A program made the translations under genes and the position numbers. A DNA stretch of 64,000 nt, taken from the NCBI RefSeq assembly GCF_000739575.1, contig NZ_BBJO01000014.1:186001-250000 (forward strand), given 5' to 3'. Origin of the DNA: Halobellus rufus. Lineage in GTDB: Archaea > Halobacteriota > Halobacteria > Halobacteriales > Haloferacaceae. Under the pieces are notes generated by a model. It saw nothing but the letters and a program-made list of their open reading frames with translations. It was not told the origin of the DNA and ran no database searches. Below are positions 35,755 through 44,832 of this stretch, piece after piece (position 1 is the stretch's first letter; each line of letters begins with the position of its first letter).

Positions 35755-37869
35755 ATGTCGAGTGAAGAACAGGAACCGGTGAAAACGATCTGTCCGTACT
35801 GCGGCGTCGGCTGCGGCATCCAAGTGATGCCCGGCGAGGAGCCCAGCGATATGCGCTTCATGCCGTGGGGCGACGCGCCGGTCAACGACGGCCGGGTCTG
35901 CATCAAAGGCGGCGCGGCGACGCAGGTCGTCGACCACGAGGACCGACTCACCACGCCGCAGATCAAAGAGGACGGCGAGTTCCGCGAGGCGACGTGGGAG
36001 GAGGCCTACGAGCGCATCGTCGAGGAGATGGAGGGGATCCGAGAGGAGTTCGGCCCCGACGCGATGGGCTTCTTCGGCTCCTCGAAGACGATGAACGAGG
36101 AGAACTACCTCCTCCAGAAGCTCGCGCGACGCTACGGCACCAACAACGTCGACAACTGCACGCGGATGTGCCACGCCTCGACCGTCTGGGCGCTCCGGAC
36201 GAGCCTCGGCGCGGGCGCGATGACCAACAGTATGGAGGACCTCCAGAACGAGGCCGACGTGCTGTGGATCCAGGGCGCGAACCCCGCCGAACAGCACCCC
36301 ATCGCCAACAGCAACTACTTCCGACAGGCGGTCCTCGACGGCGCGACCGTCATTCAGGTCGACCCCCACGCGAACAAGACGACCCGCTCGTTCGACATCG
36401 AGGAGACCGAGCGCCACCAGCACCTCCAACTGGAGCCCGGCACCGACATCCCGCTCCTCAACATCGTCCTCAAGACGGTGCTGGAGAACGACTGGGTCGA
36501 CGAGGAGTTCGTCGAGGAGCGCACCGAGGGCATCGAGCACCTCCGCGAGACGCTCGAAGACTTCGACAAGGAGGCCGCCGCCGAGGAGTGCGGCGTCCCG
36601 CTCGAAGACATCGAACTCGCGGCCGAGAAGTACGCGAAGGCCGACAACGCCGCCATCTTCACCGGGATGGGGATGAGCCAGCACACCTGCGGCGTCGACA
36701 ACGTCCAAAACGAGATCAACCTCGCGCTCATCACCGGCAACCTCGGCCGGCCCGGCACCGGCGTCAACCCGCTGCGCGGCCAGAACAACGTGCAGGGGAC
36801 CTCCGACGTCGGCGCGATGCCGAACGTCCTGCCCGGCTACCAGCTCGTCGACGACGACGAGGCGCGCGAGAGCGTCGAGGACGTCTGGGGATTCGAGATC
36901 CCCGACGAGCCCGGCCTGACGAACGTCGAGATCACCGGCGCGATCGGCGAGCAGATCCAGGGGATGTACGTGATGGGCGAGAACCCGATCATGTCCGAGC
37001 CCAACGCGAACCACGTCGCCGACCTGCTCGACGAACTCAACTTCCTCGTCGTTCAGGACATCTTCATGACCGAGACCGCGGAGTACGCCGACGTGCTGCT
37101 GCCGGCCACGACGTGGGCAGAGCGCGGCGGGACCGTCACCAACACCGACCGTCGCGTCCAGCGGATGCGCGGCGTGGAGAAGGTCCACGAGAACACCAAG
37201 CACGACCTCGAGATCCTCTGTGAGGTCGGCACGCGCCTCTTCGGCGAGGGCTTCGACTTCGACACCCCCGAAGAGGTCTTCGAGGAGCTTCGACAGGTCT
37301 GCCCGAGCTACCACGGGATGACCTACGACGCGCTCGGCGAAGAGGGCATCCACTGGCCCTGCTACGAGCCCGGCGACGAGGGCGACCAGTTCCTCTACGA
37401 GGACAGCTTCGACACCGAGAGCGGACTCGGCCACATCGAGGGCGTCACCCACCAGCCCCCGAAGGAGGTGCCCGACGACGAGTACCCGCTCATCCTCACC
37501 ACCGCGCGCCTCGAAGAGCACTACAACACCGGGACGATGAGTCGCCGGTCGCCGCGGCTCAACAACCAGTACCCGGAGAACTTCGTGGACGTCCACCCGA
37601 ACGACGCCGAGCGCTACGGCATCGAGGACGGCGAGACGATCAAAGTCAAGTCCCGCCGCGGCGAGATCGAACTCGAAGCGCACGTGACCGAGGACATCAA
37701 GGAAGGCGTCATCTGGACGACGCCGCACTTCGCCGCCGCATCGGCGAACAGACTCACCAACGACGTCCTCGACGAGCGGGCGAAGATCCCCGAGTACAAG
37801 GCCGCCGCGGCCGAGATCGAGGTCGGCGTCGAGCCGAGCGGATCCGAGAACGCACCCGCGGACGACTGA
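35755..37869 (+). CDS. formate dehydrogenase alpha subunit-like molybdoenzyme (Cys type)
   Basis: 704 residues. N-terminal 4Fe-4S ligands are Cys13, Cys16, Cys20 (CPYCGVGC) and Cys49 (VCIKGG). NCTRMCHASTVWAL carries Cys139 at the Mo/W-ligand position that is Sec140 in E. coli FdhH. Later segments GMGMSQHTCGVDNVQNEINLAL, NPLRGQNNVQG and MGENPIMSEPN are typical of FdhA/FdhF, and the C-terminal molydop-binding domain is complete. It would oxidise formate to CO2. No beta or gamma subunit or FdhD lies next to it, so its electron acceptor is unclear. Likely partner of Fhs in methyl-group oxidation. Confidence 0.9.
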   Translation: MSSEEQEPVKTICPYCGVGCGIQVMPGEEPSDMRFMPWGDAPVNDGRVCIKGGAATQVVDHEDRLTTPQIKEDGEFREATWEEAYERIVEEMEGIREEFGPDAMGFFGSSKTMNEENYLLQKLARRYGTNNVDNCTRMCHASTVWALRTSLGAGAMTNSMEDLQNEADVLWIQGANPAEQHPIANSNYFRQAVLDGATVIQVDPHANKTTRSFDIEETERHQHLQLEPGTDIPLLNIVLKTVLENDWVDEEFVEERTEGIEHLRETLEDFDKEAAAEECGVPLEDIELAAEKYAKADNAAIFTGMGMSQHTCGVDNVQNEINLALITGNLGRPGTGVNPLRGQNNVQGTSDVGAMPNVLPGYQLVDDDEARESVEDVWGFEIPDEPGLTNVEITGAIGEQIQGMYVMGENPIMSEPNANHVADLLDELNFLVVQDIFMTETAEYADVLLPATTWAERGGTVTNTDRRVQRMRGVEKVHENTKHDLEILCEVGTRLFGEGFDFDTPEEVFEELRQVCPSYHGMTYDALGEEGIHWPCYEPGDEGDQFLYEDSFDTESGLGHIEGVTHQPPKEVPDDEYPLILTTARLEEHYNTGTMSRRSPRLNNQYPENFVDVHPNDAERYGIEDGETIKVKSRRGEIELEAHVTEDIKEGVIWTTPHFAAASANRLTNDVLDERAKIPEYKAAAAEIEVGVEPSGSENAPADD

Positions 37870-37964
37870 TAGGTCCCCGAAGCGGGTTTCCGGACGGGAC
37901 GCTCATTTTTTGTAGCAGAAATCGGAGAACGACAGCGGTCACACCAGCAGGGCCATCTGGCCGC

Positions 37965-39794
37965 TCAGTCGCTCGGACGCGCGATCGAACCGCGGGCGAC
38001 GGGCGTGTCGTCGTCGACGACGTCCGAGAGGTTCAGTCGGTCGAGTAGTTCGCGCGTCGGAATCCCCTCTTCGTTCCACCCACGGGCCGCGTAGTAGCGG
38101 CGGCGCAGGCCGTCGAACCAGTCCGTGTCGATGGCCTCGCCCGCGGCGGGCCCGCCCGAGAGCGGGCGCTCGAAGACCGACGGGAGCGTCTCGTCGGCCG
38201 CGTCGAACCCCTCTCTGACGTTGAACAGCCGCGTCAGCGTCCACGCGCGCTCGCCGACGCGGAGGAGTTCCGCGGGGTCGCTCGGAGCCGGCGAGTCGAC
38301 GGCGGCGAGCCACTCCGCCCCGAGATCGTCTTCGAGAACCGCGCCCGCGAAGTCGTCGGCGACGAGGCTCCACAGCACCGCCGAGATGGTCTGTTCGCGT
38401 ATCACGAGCCGAACCCGGTCGGTGTCGTCCCAGGAGTCGCCCTCGAATACCTCCGTTTCGGCGGGGAGCGACCGCCTGTGGCAGGCACCGCGATCGCTCG
38501 TCGCGTACGCCAGCGCCATCGTGGGCGCGCCGCGGGGGTCGTACGCGGGCAGTTCCATCGACTTAATCGTCGGCACCAGTTCCGTCCCGCCGAGGCGGTC
38601 GGCCGCGGCGTCGACGCCGTCGGCGAGGACGTCTGAGAGCTCCGAACCGCGCCGTGCGATCGATTCGATGAGTCGGCGGGCCGCCCGCTCGTCGCCGAAG
38701 TCGAGCGCAGTTTCGAGACCGAGGTCGTCGGCGGGGTCGACGAGGCCGGTCTCGGCCGCCCGGACCGTCCACGCGACGGCGTTGCCCGCGCTGATGACGT
38801 CGAGGCCGAGGCGGTCACAGGTCTGCCCGAGCGCGGCGACCGCGTCGAAGTCGTCGATCCCGAGCCCCGCCCCGAGCGACATCGGGGTCGCACCCCGAGG
38901 GACGGACTCGCCCGTCGGGGTATCGACGCGGAAGCCGCCGGGGATCTCGCTCTCCTCGCCGCGCTCGCGATCGTGCGCCGCCTCGCGAACGGCGTCGATG
39001 CCGATCCGATCCGCGCCGTCGAAGGAGCCCTCCTGCCAGCCGCGCGTCGAGAGCACGCCGACCTCGTCCGCGAAATCGACGGTTTCGAGCGTCGCGCTCG
39101 CGGCGTGCCACCGGCCGACGTCGGTCTCCCGGAAGCGGCGTTCGTACGTCGACTGAAGCGCAGCGACTTCCGGATTCGGTTGCGGGACGGCCCCGCGGGC
39201 GACGACCGCCTTCAGCCCCTTCGCGCCCATCACCGCCCCCGCGCCCCCGCGACCGGCGTGGTGGTCGCCGCCGTCGGAGGCGATCGTCGCGTAGCGGACG
39301 CGGTTCTCGCCCGCCGGGCCGACGCAGGCGACCGCGCCGTCGAGCGCGTCGCAGGTCTCGACGACGTCGCGACCCCAGAGTTCGTCAGCGGCGGAGAGCG
39401 TCGCCTCGCCGCCCTCGATTTCGAGGACTTTCGGTTCGTCCGCCGCGCCGGTCACGGCGACGCCGAGCGCGCCGTCGAGCGCGCCGACGAGCGACGACGC
39501 GAAGTTCCCGCCGCTGTAGGAGTCGAGGAACGTCCCCGTCAGCGGCGAGCGGGTGATCGCCGCGAACTGGGGCTCACCCGGGAGCAGTCCCGAGAGCGGG
39601 CCGAGCATAAACAGCAGGTAGTTGTCCGTTCCGAGCGGGTCCGTCCCCGGGTCGAGCCGATCGTAGAGGTAGCGCGCGCCGAGTCCCTTCCCCCCGACGT
39701 ACTCGGCGAGCCACCGCTCGGGAAGCGGCTCCCGGCGCACCGCTCCCGCCGAGAGGTCGACGTGGAGGACGTGAGATGAGGACCCGTCGGTCAT
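37965..39794 (-). CDS. aldehyde ferredoxin oxidoreductase-like protein lacking the CxxCxxxC motif
   Basis: 609 residues of AOR type: HVLHVDLSAGAVRREPLPERWLAEYVGGKGLGARYLYD, GPLSGLLPGEPQFAAITRSPLTGTF, YSGGNFASSLVGA, and HHAGRGGAGAVMGAKGLKAVV (tungstopterin-binding region). However, between residues 255 and 320, where AOR proteins carry the CxxCxxxC ligands of the 4Fe-4S cluster, the sequence reads DRERGEESEIPGGFRV without cysteine. Only about four cysteines remain in the whole protein. It may be a divergent paralogue with altered electron transfer or an inactive relative. It converges with formate dehydrogenase. Confidence 0.82.
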   Translation of the reverse strand: MTDGSSSHVLHVDLSAGAVRREPLPERWLAEYVGGKGLGARYLYDRLDPGTDPLGTDNYLLFMLGPLSGLLPGEPQFAAITRSPLTGTFLDSYSGGNFASSLVGALDGALGVAVTGAADEPKVLEIEGGEATLSAADELWGRDVVETCDALDGAVACVGPAGENRVRYATIASDGGDHHAGRGGAGAVMGAKGLKAVVARGAVPQPNPEVAALQSTYERRFRETDVGRWHAASATLETVDFADEVGVLSTRGWQEGSFDGADRIGIDAVREAAHDRERGEESEIPGGFRVDTPTGESVPRGATPMSLGAGLGIDDFDAVAALGQTCDRLGLDVISAGNAVAWTVRAAETGLVDPADDLGLETALDFGDERAARRLIESIARRGSELSDVLADGVDAAADRLGGTELVPTIKSMELPAYDPRGAPTMALAYATSDRGACHRRSLPAETEVFEGDSWDDTDRVRLVIREQTISAVLWSLVADDFAGAVLEDDLGAEWLAAVDSPAPSDPAELLRVGERAWTLTRLFNVREGFDAADETLPSVFERPLSGGPAAGEAIDTDWFDGLRRRYYAARGWNEEGIPTRELLDRLNLSDVVDDDTPVARGSIARPSD

Positions 39795-39935
39795 TCGGGA
39801 GAGGCTAGCAGACGCAGACTCATTAAGCGTTTGTTATGGGTCGTCTCGGCGAGCAGAGCACGCAGACGGCGGAAAAACGGGATTAAATTGGGGGAGAGTC
39901 GAACGGGTGATCCGGGTTCACCCGCGGTGGCGGGC

Positions 39936-40316
39936 TCACTCGGTCGTCGCGATCGCCTCGATCTCGACGGCCGCGCCCTTCGGAACCGCACCTGCACCGA
40001 CGGCGCTCCGGGCCGGCGGTTCCTCCTCGAAGAACTCGCTGTAGGCCTCGTTGAACTCGTCGAAGTCGTCGATGTCGTCGAGGAAGACGGTCGTCTTCAA
40101 CACGTCCGACAGCGAGAGCCCCTCGGACTCGAGGATCGCCTCGACGTTCCGGAGACACTGTCGCGTCTGGACGGCGACCGACTCGTCGTCGAGCAGTTCG
40201 CCGTCCGTCGTCAGCGGGAGCTGCCCCGCCGTGATCAGGAGGCTGCCGTTGGTCGTCGCCTGACTGTACGCGCCCACTGCGGCCGGGGCGTCGTCCGTGC
40301 TGATAGTCCGCTTCAT
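39936..40316 (-). CDS. RidA family enamine/imine deaminase
   Basis: 126 residues, full family length. VGAYSQATTNGSLLITAGQLPL is the N-terminal signature, and the catalytic pair Arg103 (PARSAVGAG) and Glu120 (VEIEAIA) is present. RidA hydrolyses reactive 2-aminoacrylate-type enamines made by PLP dehydratases such as serine/threonine ammonia-lyase; one is encoded at 14734. The link is functional knowledge, not local synteny. Compact, single gene. Confidence 0.92.
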   Translation of the reverse strand: MKRTISTDDAPAAVGAYSQATTNGSLLITAGQLPLTTDGELLDDESVAVQTRQCLRNVEAILESEGLSLSDVLKTTVFLDDIDDFDEFNEAYSEFFEEEPPARSAVGAGAVPKGAAVEIEAIATTE

Positions 40317-40444
40317 ACGGTTCGGGGTATCCAGCCGACCGACTTAAAACTCGGTTGGTCGGATCGGACGCCACACAACGTGAAGGGAGACCGAGAGATC
40401 GTGTCGACCGGCGTCGTCTTGGAGGACAGACGCAGCGTCGAGCC

Positions 40445-40855
40445 TCACTGATTGATGACGACGATCGCGACGAGCGCCAACCCGATTCCGGCCGCCTTCT
40501 GCATCGAGAGCGGTTCGCCGAGCGCGACGATGCTGATCACCGCGGCGGTCACGAAGTACATCCCGCCGATCGTCGAGACGATCGCCGTCGAGCCGACAGT
40601 GACGCCGATAAACGTCGAGAGGACGCCGATCGCAGCCGCGACGCCGGCGACCGCCGAGTAGAGAAGCCCGCGGTTGGTCACCGCCACCGACGCGTCGGAG
40701 GCGACCACGTACACCCCGGCGACGATCGTCGCCGTGAGATAGGAGACGAACGCCGCCATCTCCGGATCGATGCTGTTGGAGGCGACGTCGCCGAAGGTGA
40801 TCCAAAACCCCCACGCGAGCATCGTCCCGAGGCCGAAGACGATCGCCGGGTTCAC
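40445..40855 (-). CDS. small EamA/DMT-family permease
   Basis: 136 residues with one EamA repeat of five or so hydrophobic segments: IVFGLGTMLAWGFWITFGDVA, MAAFVSYLTATIVAGVYVV, TIGGMYFVTAAVISIVALGEPLSMQKAAGIGLALVAIVVI. Half-length EamA proteins work as dimers. GTG start at 40855. Substrate unknown. Confidence 0.82.
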   Translation of the reverse strand: MNPAIVFGLGTMLAWGFWITFGDVASNSIDPEMAAFVSYLTATIVAGVYVVASDASVAVTNRGLLYSAVAGVAAAIGVLSTFIGVTVGSTAIVSTIGGMYFVTAAVISIVALGEPLSMQKAAGIGLALVAIVVINQ

Positions 40856-41047
40856 GCGGGATCCCCCAGATTACCGCTGCTCGACCACGAAGAGATCCGT
40901 GCGAAGTCCAAACCCGATCCGCCTGCTGATAGCAGTCCGATGTGCATACGGACTGTTCGAAAACGGGGTCAATCAGAGTGCCGATGAACCACAATTAGTA
41001 GGTTAACTGACAGTACAGTTTTATTCCGGGTTCGAGTATGTCTGATA

Positions 41048-42289
41048 GTGGTTGACTCACAGGGACAGTCCGACGAGCGTCCGTTCGAGGAGGTGTTCTA
41101 CCCGGCGGACAGGGTCCCGCTCGTCGCGTGGCGGGAGTTCACGGGGGCGAAATCGGCGGTCGCGCTGATGGGCGTCATCACCGTGTTGGCGTTCGTGACC
41201 GGCCTCTCGAACCTCAGTCAACCCGACCCGATCGTCGAGGGACCACTGGCCGCGTTCCTGCCGATGGCCGAGGGGTTCGCGAGGTTCGCCGGCGTGCTGT
41301 TCGCGTTCCCGCTGGGGCTGGTCACTGTCGGTCTCCAGCGGCGAAAGCGGATCGCCTGGCGGGTCGGACTGGCGCTGCTTCCGGGCCTGGTGCTGCTGCC
41401 GCTCGTGACCGGTCGGGCGACCGAACTCCCGCTCTTCGTCCTCAGTCTCTCGGCGATACCGCTGCTCGTGCTCAACCGCGAGGGGTTCGAGCAGCGGATC
41501 GACCTCTCGTCGCTGCAGATCGCATCGCTCGCGGCCATCGTCGGCGTCGGTCTCTACGGGACCGTCGGCGCGTACGGGCTTCGCGGGCAGTTCCTCGAAC
41601 TGAACGGCTGGGGCGACGCGTTCTACTACGTCGTCGTCACCATCGCGACGGTGGGCTACGGGGACATCACGCCGGTCACGCTCGAAGCGAGACTGTTCTC
41701 GCTGTCGGTGATCCTGTTCGGAACCGGCGCGTTCACCGTCGCCGTCGGCGCGCTCATCGGCCCGGCGATCGAATCGCGGATGGCGGCAGCCTTCGGAACA
41801 ATGACCGCATCAGAGCTTTCACTTCTCGAGGACCACGTCGTGGTGCTCGGGTCCGGCGACGTGACAGAATCGTTCCTCGACAGCGTCGGCGACGAGACCG
41901 ACGTCGTCGTCGTGACTGCCGACGCCGACGTGGCCGCAGAACTCGCCGAGGCCGGCGTCGAGGTGCTGACGGACGATCCGACCGACGAGTCCGCGCTTCG
42001 AGACGCGCAAGTCGACGTGGCGCGCGGCGTGGCCGTCGCGAGCGACGACGACGCCGTCAACGTCCTCGCCGTGTTGGCGACCCGAAACGTCAACCCCGAC
42101 GTGAGAGTCGTCGCCGTCGCGAACGAGGAGACGCACGTGGAGAAGTTGACCGCCGTCGGTGCCGACGAGATCATCGACCTGCGCGCGATCGGCGGGCGGT
42201 TACTGGGCGAATCACTGCTCGATACGGAGCCGGAAGCGAGCGAGGAATCGGCTTCTGAGGGAACGACAAACCGGGGATCCACCGAGTGA
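41048..42289 (+). CDS. potassium channel with RCK/TrkA-N domain
   Basis: 413 residues. About six membrane segments are followed by the pore loop YYVVVTIATVGYGDITPVT (TVGYGD selectivity filter) and a cytoplasmic TrkA-N domain, DHVVVLGSGDVTESFLDSV..., with DAVNVLAVLATRNVNPDVRVVAVA. It should conduct K+ with gating by a nucleotide-binding RCK domain. The GTG at 41048 is used; an ATG at 41038 in another frame runs into a stop after five codons, so a small indel at the start is possible. Confidence 0.88.
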   Translation: MVDSQGQSDERPFEEVFYPADRVPLVAWREFTGAKSAVALMGVITVLAFVTGLSNLSQPDPIVEGPLAAFLPMAEGFARFAGVLFAFPLGLVTVGLQRRKRIAWRVGLALLPGLVLLPLVTGRATELPLFVLSLSAIPLLVLNREGFEQRIDLSSLQIASLAAIVGVGLYGTVGAYGLRGQFLELNGWGDAFYYVVVTIATVGYGDITPVTLEARLFSLSVILFGTGAFTVAVGALIGPAIESRMAAAFGTMTASELSLLEDHVVVLGSGDVTESFLDSVGDETDVVVVTADADVAAELAEAGVEVLTDDPTDESALRDAQVDVARGVAVASDDDAVNVLAVLATRNVNPDVRVVAVANEETHVEKLTAVGADEIIDLRAIGGRLLGESLLDTEPEASEESASEGTTNRGSTE

Positions 42290-42367
42290 CGTACAGAGCT
42301 ATCGATCGCCTCGATTCGGGTTCCCGCCGGCAACAGAATAATAGCAGTTCGTGCTAACACCCCACAT

Positions 42368-44229
42368 ATGAGCGGATCCGACGGGACCGAGTCGCCACGG
42401 CTGCTGCTCCGGGTGCTCTCGCTGACGTTCGTCGGCGCGGGAGCGGTCGTGCTCGTCGGGTTCTTCTTCCCCTCGATCGTCGCGGACGCGCTCGGCGGCC
42501 GCTCGTGGCTCCTGCTGTCGCTCTTGTTCTTCGGCTCCGGGCTCGGATACCTCGCGGCGCTGCCCTACGAGGAAGTCCGCTCTGAGGGTTCCAGCGCGGG
42601 ATCGCTGCTTCACATCCGTCGAGAGTCGCTGTGGTCAGTCGTCTCCAATCTCGTCAGGATGCATGATCCGGTCGTCCTCGGACTGCCGGTTGCCGTGTTC
42701 GCGCTCTACTTCGCCCTCCAGACGGGCGCGCCCGCGGCGACCACCGAGGGCGTCGAACTCGTCACCGACGTCGTCCTTCGCGGGTTCGGTCCGGTGCTCG
42801 TCGGGACCGTGTTGCTCGCGGTCGGGTTCTCGGCGTTTCTGGTGTTGGGTTCGTGGGGTGACATCAGACTCGGCGGCGACGTCGAACCGGCCTACACGTT
42901 TCCGACGTACTTCGCGCTGGTGTTCACCGCGGGCATCGCTGCGGGGATCGTGTTCTGGGGGCCCGCCGAAGCGCTCTTTCACTATCAGTCGCCGCCGCCG
43001 TACTTCGACGTCGCCCCGCAGTCGGACGCCGCGATCGACGCTGCACTCACGTACGCGCTCTTTCACTGGGGCGTCAGCGCGTGGAGCGCGTACGCGGTCG
43101 TCGGCGTCCCGATCGCGTACTTCGTCTTCGAACGCGGCGCGCCGCTGCGAGTCTCCTCGATACTGACACCGTTTCTGGGCGTCGACGGCCTCGACTCCCG
43201 GTGGAGCCGCGTCGTCGACACGATGGCGGTGTTCGCGACAATCGGTGGCATCGCGACCTCGATGGCGCTGGTCTCCCAGCAGTTTCTGACCGGCGTCGAG
43301 TTCCACTGGAGCGGACGGCGGGTCCGATCGCGCCCGTGCTGTTCGCCGTCGGACTCGCCGTCGTGTACGTGCTGTCGGCGGTCACCGGGCTACACCGCGG
43401 GATCAGGCGGATCGCCGCGGTCTGTGTCGTGTTGTTCGCGGTGTTCGCGGTTCTGCTGGTCGCAGTCGGGCCGCGGTCCTTCGTCGTCGACCGCGGCAGC
43501 GGCGCTATCGGCTCCTACCTAGTCAATTTCGTACCGATGAGCCTCCGCTCCTCGGGGGCGTGGGTGACCGACTGGACGATCTGGAACTGGGCGTGGTGGT
43601 TCTCGTGGGCCCCGTTCGCCGGGACGTTCCTCGCGGCGCTCTCGCGCGGCCGACGCATCCGGACCGTGGTGTTGACGACCGTCGGAGCGACGTCTGCCGC
43701 GACGATGGCGTGGTTCCTCGTCGTCGGCGGGACGTCGCTGTCGATGCAGCACCGCGGGGTGGTCGACGTCCTCGCCGCCGTCGAGGCGAGAGGCGGGACC
43801 GAGGCCGTGGCCGGCTTTCCGCTGCTCTCGGGGCTGCCACTGGGCGACGTCCTGATATTCCTCTTTTTGGGGCTCATCGTCGTGTTCATCGTCACATCCG
43901 CAGACACCTCGACGATGATCGCGGCGATCCTGGCCTCCCGTCGCGGCGTCGCACCCTCACGCGGAGGAATCGCGCTCTGGGGCGCGTTTCAAGCCGCCGT
44001 CGCGCTCGGCGTCGTGCTGGTCGGCGGGGGCGAGACACTCCAGGCCCTGGCGGTGCTCACGGGCGCGCCGTTCGCCGTGCTGGCACTGGTCGCGATGGTC
44101 GGGTTCGCCCTCGCGTGCGTCCGGGAAGAGCGCGGACGGGGCCACACGTCGCTGGTGAGTCGCGTGAGAGGGCGTCTCCCCGCGATTCAACTGCATCACG
44201 ACGTCGATCCCGGAGACAGAGAGGAGTGA
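42368..44229 (+). CDS. BCCT family transporter (2); frameshifted near 43316
   Basis: The first frame holds spans 1-7 (VFTAGIAAGIVFWGPAEALFHY, YALFHWGVSAWSAYAVVG, FATIGGIATSMALVSQQFL). After GVEFHWSG the frame shifts by one missing base at about 43316 and continues as AGPIAPVLFAVGLAVVYV, WNWAWWFSWAPFAGTFLAAL and VTSADTSTMIAAIL to the TGA at 44229. Restoring one base gives 620 residues. Its glycine motif differs from the GMGIG of the other BCCT protein (AGIAAG), so its coupling ion or substrate may differ. Convergent with pabA, which begins 30 bases after the stop. Confidence 0.85.
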
Positions 44230-44259
44230 TCTGGGTCGAAGACGCCGGAGCGTGACGGC

Positions 44260-44832
44260 TCAGGCGGTCGCGATCGACCGGCAGAAGTTCTCGACGATCC
44301 GCTTTCCGGCGTCGGTGAGGATGCTCTCGGGGTGGAACTGCACGCCGTAATGGGGTTTCTCCCTGTGTTCGACGCCCATCACGACCCCCTGTTCGTCGTC
44401 GGTCGCGGCGGTCTCGACGAGAACGTCCGGGATGGAGCCGGGTTCGACAGCCAGCGAGTGGTACCGACCGACCTCGAACGTCTCGTCGACGCCCTCGTAG
44501 AGGAGACCGCCGTCGTGACGCACGAGCGACGGCTTTCCGTGGACGACGTCCGGCGCGTGGCCGACGGGCGCGCCGTGGACCGCACAGAGCGCCTGGTGGC
44601 CGAGACAGACGCCGAGGGCCGGATAGTCGGTCTCCGAGAACACGTCCATCGAAATCCCGGCGTCCCGCGGCGTTCCCGGCCCGGGAGAGACGACGATACC
44701 GTCGGGATCGAGATCCCGGATCCCGGACACGTCGATGGCGTCGTTGCGGCGGACGGCGACGTCCGCGAACTCGCCGACGTACTGGACGAGGTTGTACGCG
44801 AACGAGTCGTAGTTGTCGACGATGAGGATCAT
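44260..44832 (-). CDS. pabA: aminodeoxychorismate synthase component II (glutamine amidotransferase)
   Basis: 190 residues: [31 protein letters not shown], the nucleophile-containing [20 protein letters not shown], and [14 protein letters not shown], i.e. Cys-His-Glu class I amidotransferase. It starts four bases inside the pabB stop (ATGA), showing translational coupling. It feeds ammonia to PabB for p-aminobenzoate. TrpG has the same fold; the PabB partner decides the assignment. Confidence 0.85.
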   Translation of the reverse strand: MILIVDNYDSFAYNLVQYVGEFADVAVRRNDAIDVSGIRDLDPDGIVVSPGPGTPRDAGISMDVFSETDYPALGVCLGHQALCAVHGAPVGHAPDVVHGKPSLVRHDGGLLYEGVDETFEVGRYHSLAVEPGSIPDVLVETAATDDEQGVVMGVEHREKPHYGVQFHPESILTDAGKRIVENFCRSIATA

